From Azospirillum sp. SYSU D00513 (GTDB lineage: Bacteria > Pseudomonadota > Alphaproteobacteria > Azospirillales > Azospirillaceae), in contig NZ_JAFIQV010000024.1 in the NCBI RefSeq assembly GCF_017356015.1, positions 1 to 64,000 on the forward strand: a stretch of 64,000 nt of DNA. Reading direction: 5' to 3'. Positions 32,224 to 40,203 of the stretch are shown here, in pieces. The notes beneath the pieces were generated by a model, which did not search any database, was not told the DNA's origin, and saw nothing but the letters and a program-made list of their open reading frames with translations. The translations under genes and the position numbers were made by a program. How positions within the stretch are numbered: the stretch's first letter is position 1; each line of letters opens with the position of its first letter.

Positions 32224-33300
32224 ATGAAGTCCTTTGCATCGACACTCGCCGGGCTGGCCGTCGGCCTGTTCACCCTCGCGGCACCGCTCGTCTCGCCGGC
32301 CCTGGCGCAGGACAAGGGCCTCGTCGGCATCGCCATGCCGACCAAGTCCTCGGCCCGCTGGATCGACGACGGCAACAACATCGCCAAGTACTTCCAGGAA
32401 AAGGGCTACAAGACCGATCTGCAGTACGCCGAGGACGACATCCCCAACCAGCTCGCCCAGATCGAGAACATGATCACGAAGCGGGCGAAGGTCCTCGTGA
32501 TCGCGTCGATCGACGGCACCACCCTGACCGACATCCTGCAGAAGGCGGCGGAGAGCGGCGTGAAGGTCGTCGCCTACGACCGGCTGATCCGCAATTCCGA
32601 GAATGTCGACTATTACGCCACCTTCGACAACTTCCAGGTCGGCGTCCTCCAGGGCAGCTACATCGAACAGGCGCTCGGGCTGAAGGAGGGCAAGGGTCCC
32701 TTCAACATCGAGCTGTTCGGCGGCTCGCCTGACGACAACAACGCATACTTCTTCTACGACGGCGCCATGTCGGTGCTGAAGCCCTACATCGACAGCGGAA
32801 AGCTGAAGGTGGCCAGCGGCCAGATGGGCATGGACAAGGTCTCGACCCTGCGCTGGGACGGCGCCGTCGCCCAGGCCCGCATGGACAACCTGCTGAGCGC
32901 CTATTACGGCAACAAGCGCGTGGACGCCGTCCTGTCGCCCTATGACGGGCTGAGCATCGGCATCATCTCCTCCCTGAAGGGCGTGGGCTACGGCACCCCG
33001 TCGCAGCCGATGCCGGTGGTGACCGGCCAGGACGCGGAGATCCCGTCCATGAAGTCGATCCTGGCGGGCGAGCAGCGCTCCACCGTCTTCAAGGACACGC
33101 GCGAGCTTGCCAAGGTCACGGTCTCCATGGTCGAGGCGCTGATGAGCGGCGGCACCCCGCCGGTCAACGACACCAAGACCTACAACAACGGCAAGAAGGT
33201 CGTTCCCTCCTATCTGTTGAAGCCGGTCAGCGTCGACGCTTCCAACTGGAAGCAGGTCCTGGTCGACAGTGGCTACTACAAGGAAAGCCAGATCCGCTGA
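32224..33300 (+). CDS. chvE: ChvE-type periplasmic multiple-sugar-binding protein
   Basis: This 358-aa protein has a signal peptide ending SPALAQ. The mature protein is a pentose/hexose-type type I binding protein ([88 protein letters not shown]). In Azospirillum and Agrobacterium, ChvE binds arabinose, galactose, glucose and xylose and can also serve chemotaxis. The two transporter subunits follow in the same direction. Confidence 0.93.
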   Translation: MKSFASTLAGLAVGLFTLAAPLVSPALAQDKGLVGIAMPTKSSARWIDDGNNIAKYFQEKGYKTDLQYAEDDIPNQLAQIENMITKRAKVLVIASIDGTTLTDILQKAAESGVKVVAYDRLIRNSENVDYYATFDNFQVGVLQGSYIEQALGLKEGKGPFNIELFGGSPDDNNAYFFYDGAMSVLKPYIDSGKLKVASGQMGMDKVSTLRWDGAVAQARMDNLLSAYYGNKRVDAVLSPYDGLSIGIISSLKGVGYGTPSQPMPVVTGQDAEIPSMKSILAGEQRSTVFKDTRELAKVTVSMVEALMSGGTPPVNDTKTYNNGKKVVPSYLLKPVSVDASNWKQVLVDSGYYKESQIR

Positions 33301-33322
33301 GCGGACGGGCCTGAGAGGGCAT

Positions 33323-33353
33323 CCGGGCCGCGCCCATGACGGCGCGGCCCCGG
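33323..33353 (+). terminator. hairpin between chvE and gguA
   Basis: A 12-bp GC-rich stem (CCGGGCCGCGCC with GGCGCGGCCCCGG, one bulged base) and 6-nt loop lies 22 nt after chvE, with a run of seven T about 12 nt further. Such hairpins behind binding-protein genes usually stabilise the upstream mRNA or partly stop transcription, giving more binding protein than transporter. Confidence 0.55.
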
Positions 33354-33474
33354 TTTCCCGCCTGTTTTTTTCCGGCCGCGGCAGCGGCCTTCTCCGCGGC
33401 GGCGGGCGCTCGGGCCATTTCCGGTCCCACCCGTCCGCGGAGTCCATCCGGCAGGGTCTTCGGCAAGGTCTTTG

Positions 33475-35010
33475 ATGGACACGATTCTTGAAATGCGCGG
33501 CATCACGAAGACGTTTCCGGGGGTCAAGGCCCTGGACAACGTCAACCTGTCGGTCCGCGAGGGCGAGATCCATGCCCTGATCGGCGAGAACGGTGCCGGC
33601 AAGTCCACCCTGATGAAGGTGCTGAGCGGCGTCTACCCGCACGGCTCCTACAGCGGCGAGATCCGCTACCGTGGACAGGAGCAGGCGTTCCGCACCATCG
33701 CCGACAGCGAGCGGCTGGGCATCATCATCATCCACCAGGAACTGGCGCTGGTCCCGCTCCTGTCGATCACGGAAAACCTGTTTCTCGGCAATGAGCAAGG
33801 GCGCAAGGGCGTCATCGACTGGTCGGCCGCCACGGTCCGCGCGCGCGCGCTGCTGCGCACGGTCGGGCTGAACGAGTCGCCCGAGACGCTGATCACCGAC
33901 ATCGGCGTCGGCAAGCAGCAGCTCGTCGAGATCGCCAAGGCCCTGTCCAAGGAGGTGAAGCTCCTGATCCTGGACGAGCCGACCGCCAGCCTGAACGAGA
34001 GCGACAGCGACGCGTTGCTGAAGCTGCTTCTGGAGTTCAAGGCGCAGGGCATCTCCTCCATCCTCATCTCGCACAAGCTGAACGAGATCGCGAAGGTCGC
34101 CGACCGCGTCACCATCCTGCGCGACGGGACCACGGTGGAAACGCTGGACTGCCACGACGCGCCGATCAGCCAGGACCGCATCATCAAGGGCATGGTCGGG
34201 CGCGAGCTGTCGGACCGCTATCCCAAGCGGACCACGGTACCGGGCGAGGTCCTGTTCGAGGTCCGCAACTGGAACGCCGACCATCCCCTCCATGCCGGGC
34301 GCCGCATGGTGAAGGACGTGAACCTCACCGTCCGCCGGGGCGAGGTGGTCGGCATCGCCGGCCTCATGGGCGCCGGGCGCACGGAATTCGCGATGAGCCT
34401 GTTCGGCCGCTCCTACGGCCAGAACGTCCGCGGCCAGGCCTTCCTGGAAGGGCGGGAGATCGACGTCTCCACCATCCGCCGCGCCATGGGCAACGGGCTG
34501 GCCTACGCCACCGAGGACCGCAAGCATTACGGGCTCGTGCTCGAGAACGACATCCGCCACAACGTGACGCTGGCGAACCTCTCCGGCGTGGCGAGCCGGG
34601 GCGTCATCGACCATGAGCGCGAGATCCAGGTGGCGGAGGATTTCCGCCGCCGGCTGCGCATCCGCTGCTCCGGCATCTTCCAGGAGACGGTCAACCTGTC
34701 GGGCGGGAACCAGCAGAAGGTCGTGCTCAGCAAGTGGCTGTTCTCCGACCCGAAGGTCCTCATCCTCGACGAGCCGACCCGCGGCATCGACGTGGGTGCC
34801 AAGTACGAGATCTACACCATCATCAACCAGCTGGTGGCCGAGGGGCGCGGCGTGATCCTCATCTCCTCGGAGATGCCCGAGCTGCTGGGCATCGCCGACC
34901 GCATCTACGTGATGAACGAGGGCGCGCTCGTGGCCGAGATGCCCGCCGCCGAGGCCAGCCAGGAAAAGATCATGCGGGCGATCATGACGTCCGGGGAGAC
35001 GCTGCAATGA
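33475..35010 (+). CDS. gguA: GguA sugar ABC transporter ATP-binding protein
   Basis: This 511-aa tandem-NBD protein is of the MglA/XylG/GguA type. NBD1 has [25 protein letters not shown] and [14 protein letters not shown]2 has the family-typical degenerate Walker [17 protein letters not shown] and an intact [15 protein letters not shown] and [12 protein letters not shown]. It energises import of the ChvE ligand. The ATG at 33475 follows AAGG; a TTG three bases earlier is less likely. The stop overlaps the permease start as ATGA. Confidence 0.95.
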   Translation: MDTILEMRGITKTFPGVKALDNVNLSVREGEIHALIGENGAGKSTLMKVLSGVYPHGSYSGEIRYRGQEQAFRTIADSERLGIIIIHQELALVPLLSITENLFLGNEQGRKGVIDWSAATVRARALLRTVGLNESPETLITDIGVGKQQLVEIAKALSKEVKLLILDEPTASLNESDSDALLKLLLEFKAQGISSILISHKLNEIAKVADRVTILRDGTTVETLDCHDAPISQDRIIKGMVGRELSDRYPKRTTVPGEVLFEVRNWNADHPLHAGRRMVKDVNLTVRRGEVVGIAGLMGAGRTEFAMSLFGRSYGQNVRGQAFLEGREIDVSTIRRAMGNGLAYATEDRKHYGLVLENDIRHNVTLANLSGVASRGVIDHEREIQVAEDFRRRLRIRCSGIFQETVNLSGGNQQKVVLSKWLFSDPKVLILDEPTRGIDVGAKYEIYTIINQLVAEGRGVILISSEMPELLGIADRIYVMNEGALVAEMPAAEASQEKIMRAIMTSGETLQ

Positions 35011-36203
35011 GTGCCGAAATCAACCTGCCCGCCCCCGCGCCGCAGGGGTCGGTCGGAAAGTTCCTGAAGAGCCACATGCGCGACTACGGCATGCTGCTCT
35101 CGCTGGTCGCCATCGTGCTGTTCTTCCAGTACATGACGGACGGCACGCTGCTGCAGCCGCTGAACCTGACCAACCTCGTGCTCCAGAACAGCTACATCAT
35201 CATCATGGCGCTGGGCATGCTGCTGGTGATCGTGGCGGGGCACATCGACCTGTCGGTCGGGTCCGTCGTCGGCTTCATCGGCGCGCTCGCGGCCATCCTG
35301 ATGGTGCAGTACCAGCTGCACTTCATCCCCACGGCCATCCTCTGCCTGCTGGCCGGCGGCGCCATCGGGGCCGCCCAGGGCTATTGGGTGGCCTATTTCC
35401 GCATCCCGTCCTTCATCGTGACGCTGGCCGGCATGCTGGTCTTCCGCGGGCTGAGCCTGACCCTGCTGGAAGGCCGCTCCGTCGGCCCTTTCCCGGTCGA
35501 GTTCCAGCGCCTCAGCTCCGGCTTCATCCCCGACCTCTTCGGCACGGCCGGCTTCCACCTGACCACCTTCCTGCTCTGCGCCGGCGTGGCGCTGCTGCTG
35601 GTGGGCATGAACACCGCCGCCCGCCTGCGCCGCAGCCGCTTCGCCATCGAGCAGGAGCCGCTGGCCCTGTTCGCGGTGAAGAACCTCGGCCTCGCCGCGG
35701 CCCTGACCTACCTCGGCTATCTCATGGCCTCCTACAAGGGGTTGCCGAACGTCCTCATCATCATGAGCCTGCTGATCGCGCTGTACGGCTTCGTCACCCG
35801 CGACACGGTGGTCGGCCGCCGCATCTACGCGCTGGGCGGCAACGAGAAGGCGGCCAAGCTGTCGGGCATCGACACCCAGCGGCTCACCTTCTACACCTTC
35901 GTCAACATGGGGGTGCTGGCGGCACTCGCCGGGCTGATCTTCGCCGCCCGCCTGAACACGGCGACGCCCAAGGCCGGCGTGTCCTTCGAGCTGGACGTGA
36001 TCGCCGCCTGCTTCATCGGCGGCGCCTCGGCGTCGGGCGGCGTCGGCCGCGTCACGGGTGCGGTGATCGGCGCCTTCATCATGGGCGTCATGAACAACGG
36101 CATGTCGATCATCGGCATCGGCATCGACTGGCAGCAGGTCATCAAGGGGCTGGTGCTGCTCGCCGCCGTCTTCCTCGACGTCTACAACAAGAACAAGGGC
36201 TGA
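35007..36203 (+). CDS. gguB: GguB sugar ABC transporter permease
   Basis: This 398-aa inner membrane protein of the BPD_transp_2 (RbsC/XylH) family has about ten or more hydrophobic segments and the motifs [54 protein letters not shown] and [14 protein letters not shown]. Translation is coupled to gguA by an ATGA overlap. A hairpin-rich repeat element begins 32 nt after the stop. Confidence 0.95.
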   Translation: MSAEINLPAPAPQGSVGKFLKSHMRDYGMLLSLVAIVLFFQYMTDGTLLQPLNLTNLVLQNSYIIIMALGMLLVIVAGHIDLSVGSVVGFIGALAAILMVQYQLHFIPTAILCLLAGGAIGAAQGYWVAYFRIPSFIVTLAGMLVFRGLSLTLLEGRSVGPFPVEFQRLSSGFIPDLFGTAGFHLTTFLLCAGVALLLVGMNTAARLRRSRFAIEQEPLALFAVKNLGLAAALTYLGYLMASYKGLPNVLIIMSLLIALYGFVTRDTVVGRRIYALGGNEKAAKLSGIDTQRLTFYTFVNMGVLAALAGLIFAARLNTATPKAGVSFELDVIAACFIGGASASGGVGRVTGAVIGAFIMGVMNNGMSIIGIGIDWQQVIKGLVLLAAVFLDVYNKNKG

Positions 36204-36234
36204 CGCGCGGCTCCGCCCGCTGCCGGCGCCTCCT

Positions 36235-36350
36235 GATACCGGGTTTGGAAAATTCCGACCTCCGAACCCGGTATAGGGCCGCGACTGCGGCCCCGCGCCC
36301 CATGGCGCGGAAGTCCTGACCACAGGTCAGGACTTCATGAAAATCGTATG
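36235..36350 (+). repeat. multi-hairpin interspersed repeat, copy A
   Basis: This roughly 116-bp element starts GATACCGGGTTTGG and ends CATGAAAATCGTATGACA. It folds into successive hairpins: ATACCGGGTT with AACCCGGTAT, GGGCCGC with GCGGCCC, GCGC-N6-GCGC and AAGTCCTGACC with GGTCAGGACTT. A copy in reverse orientation lies at 40085-40203 with about eight mismatches. Both sit directly behind a stop codon in the same sense relative to that gene. It probably acts as a transcript-end structure (REP-like) and may be dispersed in the genome. Confidence 0.9.
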
Positions 36351-36364
36351 ACACGGGACAGAGC

Positions 36365-37306
36365 ATGAGCATTCCCACCCTGGGCCTCGTCGGCGTCGGC
36401 AAGATCGCCCGCGACCAGCACCTGCCCTCCATCGCCGAAACCGGCACCTTCCGGCTGGCCGCCCTGGTCAGCCCGGAAGGGGGGGCGCTGGACGGCGTTC
36501 CGACCTTCCGCAGCCAGGCGGAGATGCTGGCCGCCCTGCCGGACCTCGACGCGGTGTCGATCTGCACCCCGCCGGGTGTGCGCCACGAGCTGGCCGCGCA
36601 GGCCTTGCGCGCCGGCAAGCACGTGCTGATCGAGAAGCCGCCCGCCGCCACCGTGTCCGAGCTGCACGACCTCGTGGAGGAGGCGCGGGCCGCCGGGCGG
36701 ACCCTCTTCACCGCCTGGCATTCCCAGTTCAACGGGGCCGTGGACGCAGCAAAGGAGCGGCTGGCCGGCGCCCGCGTCCGCCGCGTGACGGTGGACTGGA
36801 AGGAGGATGTCCGGCGCTGGCATCCGGGACAGGAATGGATCTGGCAGGCCGGCGGCTTCGGCGTGTTCGATCCGGGCATCAACGCCCTGTCCATCCTGAC
36901 CCGCATCCTGCCGGGCAAGCTCTTCGTCCGGGAGGCGGAGCTGCTCTTCCCGGAGAACCGGGACACGCCCATCGCCGTGACCCTCGCCATGAGCGGCGCC
37001 GCGGGTTCGTCCGTCGGTCCGGTGGAGGCGGTCTTCGACTTCCGGCAGGAGGGCGAGCAGACCTGGACCATCGCCATCGAGACCGACGACGGCACGCGGA
37101 TGGAACTGACTCACGGCGGAACGCGTCTGTTCATCGACGGCGCCGCGGTGCTGGCCGAACCCGACACGGAATACCGCCGCATCTACCGCCGCTTCGGGAG
37201 GCTGGTCGAGGAGGGCGCCATGGATGTGGACGCGGCCCCGCTGCATCTCGTCGCCGACGCCTATTCGGTCGGCCGCCGCCGCGCGACCGCCGCCTTCCAC
37301 TGGTAA
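36365..37306 (+). CDS. Gfo/Idh/MocA sugar 1-dehydrogenase, L-arabinose/D-galactose type
   Basis: This 313-aa NAD(P)-dependent dehydrogenase is like A. brasilense L-arabinose 1-dehydrogenase. It has the Rossmann motif GLVGVGKIARDQHLPSI, VSICTPPGVRHELAAQALRAGKHVLIEKPP with the EKP lysine, the diagnostic stretch WKEDVRRWHPGQEWIWQAGG and FDPGINALSILTRILPGK with the substrate-side Asp and Asn. It would oxidise the imported aldose to its lactone. It lies behind the transporter and 16 bp before a lactonase gene. Confidence 0.85.
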   Translation: MSIPTLGLVGVGKIARDQHLPSIAETGTFRLAALVSPEGGALDGVPTFRSQAEMLAALPDLDAVSICTPPGVRHELAAQALRAGKHVLIEKPPAATVSELHDLVEEARAAGRTLFTAWHSQFNGAVDAAKERLAGARVRRVTVDWKEDVRRWHPGQEWIWQAGGFGVFDPGINALSILTRILPGKLFVREAELLFPENRDTPIAVTLAMSGAAGSSVGPVEAVFDFRQEGEQTWTIAIETDDGTRMELTHGGTRLFIDGAAVLAEPDTEYRRIYRRFGRLVEEGAMDVDAAPLHLVADAYSVGRRRATAAFHW

Positions 37307-37322
37307 GGAAAGGGAGCCCACG

Positions 37323-38213
37323 ATGACCCGGAGCATCGACGCCACCTGCCTCTGGCCCGCCCGCGCGCTTCTCGGCGAGGGGCCGGTCTGGTCGCCGGCG
37401 CAAGGTGCCGTCCTTGCGGTGGACATCCGCGGGTCGCGCATCCTGCGCCTGTCGCTCGCGGACGGCGCCCGCGCGGAATGGCCGATGGAGGACGCGGCCT
37501 GCTGGCTGGTCGAGCGCGCGGACGGGGACGGCTTCATCGCCGGGCTGCGCTCGCGCCGGGTGGTCCATCTGCGGCTGGGAGAGGGGGCCGCCGAGATCGT
37601 CTCCGACCTCCTCCGGCTGGAGGAGGACAAGCCGGGCAACCGGCTGAACGACGCCAAGGCGGACGGCGCCGGGCGGATCTGGGCCGGCACGATGGACGAT
37701 GCGGAAAGCGACGCCACGGGCTCGCTCTACCGCATCGGCCCGGACGGCGGCGTCACCCGCGCCGATACGGGCTACACGGTCGCCAACGGTCCGGCCCTGT
37801 CGCCCGACGGGCAGACCCTCTACCACACCGACAGCGCCGCCCGGACCATCTACGCCTTCGACCTCGCCGTTGACGGCGCCCTGGCGAACCGCCGCGTCCA
37901 CATCCGCTTCGGCGAGGGCGACGGCTATCCCGACGGCATGACCTGCGACGCCGAGGGCGGGCTGTGGGTCGCGCATTGGGACGGCGGCCGGGTCAGCCGT
38001 TTCCTGCCCGATGGGACCCTGGACCGCACGGTCCGGCTGCCCGTCTCGCGCGTGACCTCCTGCGCCTTCGCCGGCCCGGATCTCGACCGGCTGGTCATCA
38101 CCACCGCCGCCTTCGAGCGGCCCGATGAACCGCTGGCCGGCGGCCTCTTCGAATGCGTGCCGGGCGTGACCGGCCTGCCGCCCGCGCGGTTCGGCCTGGC
38201 GAACCGCGCCTGA
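37323..38213 (+). CDS. SMP-30/gluconolactonase family sugar lactonase
   Basis: This 296-aa six-bladed beta-propeller has the metal-site residues in family positions: Glu in LLGEGPVWSP, Asn in GNRLNDAKADGAGRIWAGTM, Asn in TVANGPALSPDG and Asp in GYPDGMTCDAEGGLWVAHW. It would open the aldonolactone made by the preceding dehydrogenase. The ATG is preceded by AAGGAAAGGGAG. The downstream dehydratases of the pathway are not in this window. Confidence 0.93.
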   Translation: MTRSIDATCLWPARALLGEGPVWSPAQGAVLAVDIRGSRILRLSLADGARAEWPMEDAACWLVERADGDGFIAGLRSRRVVHLRLGEGAAEIVSDLLRLEEDKPGNRLNDAKADGAGRIWAGTMDDAESDATGSLYRIGPDGGVTRADTGYTVANGPALSPDGQTLYHTDSAARTIYAFDLAVDGALANRRVHIRFGEGDGYPDGMTCDAEGGLWVAHWDGGRVSRFLPDGTLDRTVRLPVSRVTSCAFAGPDLDRLVITTAAFERPDEPLAGGLFECVPGVTGLPPARFGLANRA

Positions 38214-38263
38214 CGAACTGGGCCTGGTGCTTGGGCGGTTCGCCCTGGCGGACCGCCGCTGAC
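38186..38263 (+). repeat. partial tandem duplication of the lactonase 3' end
   Basis: The last 29 bp around the lactonase stop (38186-38214) recur at 38235-38263 with four mismatches, including a second TGAC. Both copies can form a small hairpin (CGGTTCG with CGAACCG or GGACCG). It looks like a local duplication that left a second, untranslated gene end. Confidence 0.6.
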
Positions 38264-38275
38264 ATCCAAGCGGCT

Positions 38276-38683
38276 TTAGCGGCTCCTGGCCTTGCGGGCC
38301 GCGTAGCGGGCGTCGCGGGCGGCCTTGGCCTCGGCCTCCTGGGCAAGTTGGCGCGCGGCCTGGTCGGCGGCTTCCTGGGCCTCCAGCGCCTCGCGGGTGG
38401 CCCGCTCGGCTTCCTGGGCGGCCTGTTCGGCTTGCAGGGCCTGCTGTTCGGCGGCCTTGCGGGCGTCGCGCTCCGCTTTGCGCTCGGCCTCGCGGGCCTC
38501 GCGGGCGAGGCGGACGGCCCGCCGGGCTTCTTCCCGTTCCGCGAAGGCCGGATCGTTCACGCCGGGCTGCGCCTTGAATTTCTCGAGCAGAGCTTTCTTC
38601 GCGCTGGCGGCCGTGCTCAGCCGGTCGTTGAAGCCCGCGTTCTTGAAACCGTTCATGTCTGTCCATTTCGTGGCTTTGGCCAT
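38276..38683 (-). CDS. DUF6481 family coiled-coil protein
   Basis: This 135-aa protein has the family N-terminus (FKNAGFNDRLSTAASAKKALLEKFKAQPG, read as two segments, with DPAFAEREEARRA). A long Ala/Glu/Arg/Lys coiled coil and a basic end RDARYAARKARSR follow. DUF6481 genes often sit beside cold-shock genes in alphaproteobacteria, as here. The start at 38683 has GGAGG very close before it; an ATG at 38701 is an alternative. No known function. Confidence 0.85.
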   Translation of the reverse strand: MAKATKWTDMNGFKNAGFNDRLSTAASAKKALLEKFKAQPGVNDPAFAEREEARRAVRLAREAREAERKAERDARKAAEQQALQAEQAAQEAERATREALEAQEAADQAARQLAQEAEAKAARDARYAARKARSR

Positions 38684-38770
38684 GCCTCCAGGGCCGGCCA
38701 TATGCAAATCGGGCACGGAGGCCCTGGGCGGCGCTGCGGCGCTCCCGGGGTCCGGCACAGGAAGTCCGGC

Positions 38771-38801
38771 ACAACAAAAAAGGGCGGCCGGAGCCGCCCT
38801 T
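38771..38801 (-). terminator. rho-independent terminator of the cold-shock gene
   Basis: On the minus strand AAGGGCGGC pairs with GCCGCCCTT over a 4-nt loop and is followed by TTTTTTGTTG. It lies 22 nt after the cold-shock gene stop and before the DUF6481 start, so DUF6481 needs its own promoter or read-through. Confidence 0.92.
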
Positions 38802-38822
38802 CTTTCACCGAACCGGCAGCGC

Positions 38823-39032
38823 TCAGAGCGCGCGCAGGTTCTCGGCGGCCACCTTGCCGCGGCGCGGGTCGCGAACCGCGTCGAAGGAGAGCTTCTGCCC
38901 TTCGCCGAGGTTGCTGATGCCGGCGCGCTCGACGGCGGAGATGTGGACGAAGACGTCAGCCGTGCCGTCTTCCGGCTGGATGAAGCCGAAGCCCTTGGTG
39001 GCGTTGAAAAACTTTACGGTACCGATAGCCAT
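38823..39032 (-). CDS. CspA-family cold-shock protein
   Basis: This 69-aa single cold-shock domain has both RNP motifs ([11 protein letters not shown] and [13 protein letters not shown]) and [11 protein letters not shown] at the start. It binds single-stranded RNA and DNA as a chaperone. The ATG is behind GGAAGGGA. A strong terminator follows, and a long upstream region could hold a structured leader typical of cold-shock genes. Confidence 0.96.
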   Translation of the reverse strand: MAIGTVKFFNATKGFGFIQPEDGTADVFVHISAVERAGISNLGEGQKLSFDAVRDPRRGKVAAENLRAL

Positions 39033-39409
39033 TGGGTCATTCCCTTCCTGGCGTTGCCCCGCGACAGAATGTGGCGGGGCATCAAATTCACTTCGGGAAG
39101 AGACCCAGATCTTTTTCAAGGACCGGAACAGCAAAGCCCAGAGCAACGTCGACGGACCCAAACTGGGGCATGGCTTCCCGGCTTACAAGGAAAAACTCAA
39201 CCTTCCGCCGGAATGACCGGCCGCCGATTGCGGGGAGTTCAGGATTTTCAGCGGAATTGCCCCCGATTGCTCTCGTGTGAAGCGCCGGAAAGGGGCCTAT
39301 ATAGGCTCATCCGGACGGGAGGTTTCGTGCGGCCCCCGCGTCTTCCGCATTGCGTCCGATACCAAATCCCGCCAATCTGGCCGCTTTCCGGCCGAGTAAC
39401 AGAGTGTCG
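39033..39409. promoter_or_regulatory. divergent region between two cold-shock genes
   Basis: This 377-bp stretch separates the minus-strand CspA gene from the plus-strand two-domain gene. It contains AT-richer patches and TATATAGG near 39298, about 110 bp before the plus-strand gene. No credible open frame is present. A long leader for the CspA mRNA is likely but no named cold box could be identified. Confidence 0.35.
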
Positions 39410-40006
39410 ATGGTGAGCGAAGAGCAGAAGAACGTCACGGCGACGGTGAAGTGGTACAAGGCGGACAAGGGCTTCGGCTTCGTCCGCTTCGCGGATGGCA
39501 GCGGGGAGGCGTTCCTGCATTCATCGGTCCTCGCCCCGCTGGGGGAGGCCGCGCCGACCGAGGGCACGGTCCTCGTCTGCGACATCGTCGAGAACGCGAA
39601 GGGCCGCCAGGTGTCGGCCATCCATTCGGTCACGCCCGGCGCGCCGCCGGAACCCAAGCCCCGGCGGGAGCCCAAGCCGCGCCGGGTGCGCGGGGCCGAC
39701 GGTCTGGACGGAGCCGGCGTACCCGTCCCCATGGGGGGCGAGGAGCCGCGGCCTCAGCGTGCCCCGCGCCGCGAGCAGCCGGTGCAGACCACCGAGCTTC
39801 TGCATGGCACGGTGCGCTGGTACAACCTCGACAGCCAGTCGGGCCTGATCGACCCCTGGGGCGATGAGGGCGGCGTCGGCGTCTATTTCGACCGCTCCCT
39901 GCTGCGCCAGTGCGGCCTCGAGGTGCTGGCCGACGGCGAGGACGTCCGCTTCGTCGCGCAATATGGGGACAACGGTCCCTACGCCGTGCGGATCGAGCTG
40001 GCGTGA
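39410..40006 (+). CDS. two-domain cold-shock protein with charged linker
   Basis: This 198-aa protein has a full N-terminal cold-shock domain (VTATVKWYKADKGFGFVRFADG, with EAFLHSSVL). A Pro/Arg/Lys-rich linker runs over residues about 85-125 (PKPRREPKPRRVRG). A second, diverged domain (LHGTVRWYNLDSQSGLIDPWG, GVYFDRSLLRQCG) has lost the aromatic RNP residues. Such two-domain proteins are typical of alphaproteobacteria. The start chosen has a weak ribosome site. Confidence 0.9.
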   Translation: MVSEEQKNVTATVKWYKADKGFGFVRFADGSGEAFLHSSVLAPLGEAAPTEGTVLVCDIVENAKGRQVSAIHSVTPGAPPEPKPRREPKPRRVRGADGLDGAGVPVPMGGEEPRPQRAPRREQPVQTTELLHGTVRWYNLDSQSGLIDPWGDEGGVGVYFDRSLLRQCGLEVLADGEDVRFVAQYGDNGPYAVRIELA

Positions 40007-40033
40007 GGCTTCGGCTGACCTGAACGACTGACC

Positions 40034-40059
40034 GGCCGGGAGGGGCGTTCCTCCCGGCC
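40034..40059 (+). terminator. GC-rich hairpin after the two-domain cold-shock gene
   Basis: A perfect 10-bp stem GGCCGGGAGG/CCTCCCGGCC with 6-nt loop lies 27 nt after the stop, followed by AGTCTCATGTC. The U-tract is weak, so it is a probable but not textbook terminator. Confidence 0.6.
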
Positions 40060-40084
40060 AGTCTCATGTCACGTCGCGTTCAGC

Positions 40085-40203
40085 TGTCATGCGAGTTTCA
40101 TGAAGTCCTGACCCGTGGCCAGGACTTCCGCGCCATGGGGCGCGGGGCCGCAGTGGCGGCCCTGGACCGGGTTCGGAGGTCGGAATTTTCCGAACCCGGT
40201 ATC
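40085..40203 (-). repeat. multi-hairpin interspersed repeat, copy B (inverted)
   Basis: Read on the minus strand this is nearly the same sequence as 36235-36350: GATACCGGGTTCGG at its start, then three further hairpins, ending CATGAAACTCGCATGACA. Its GATACC end overlaps the stop codon of the phytase-like gene (40202-40204). Differences from copy A are about eight substitutions, several of which are compensatory or fall in loops. The two copies flank about 3.7 kb as an inverted pair. Confidence 0.9.

Noticed and set aside
32038-35007. Minus-strand 989-aa frame opposite chvE and gguA
   Set aside because: Shadow of two clearly recognised plus-strand genes; composition is Asp/His/Val/Arg-biased and has no domain.
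34905-36323. Minus-strand frame sharing its first residues with a plus-strand frame at 40115-41629
   Set aside because: The shared N-terminus (beginning VRTSAPWGAGPQ or ARTSAPWGAGPQ) is only the translation of the inverted repeat element; the rest are shadows of gguB and the phytase-like gene.
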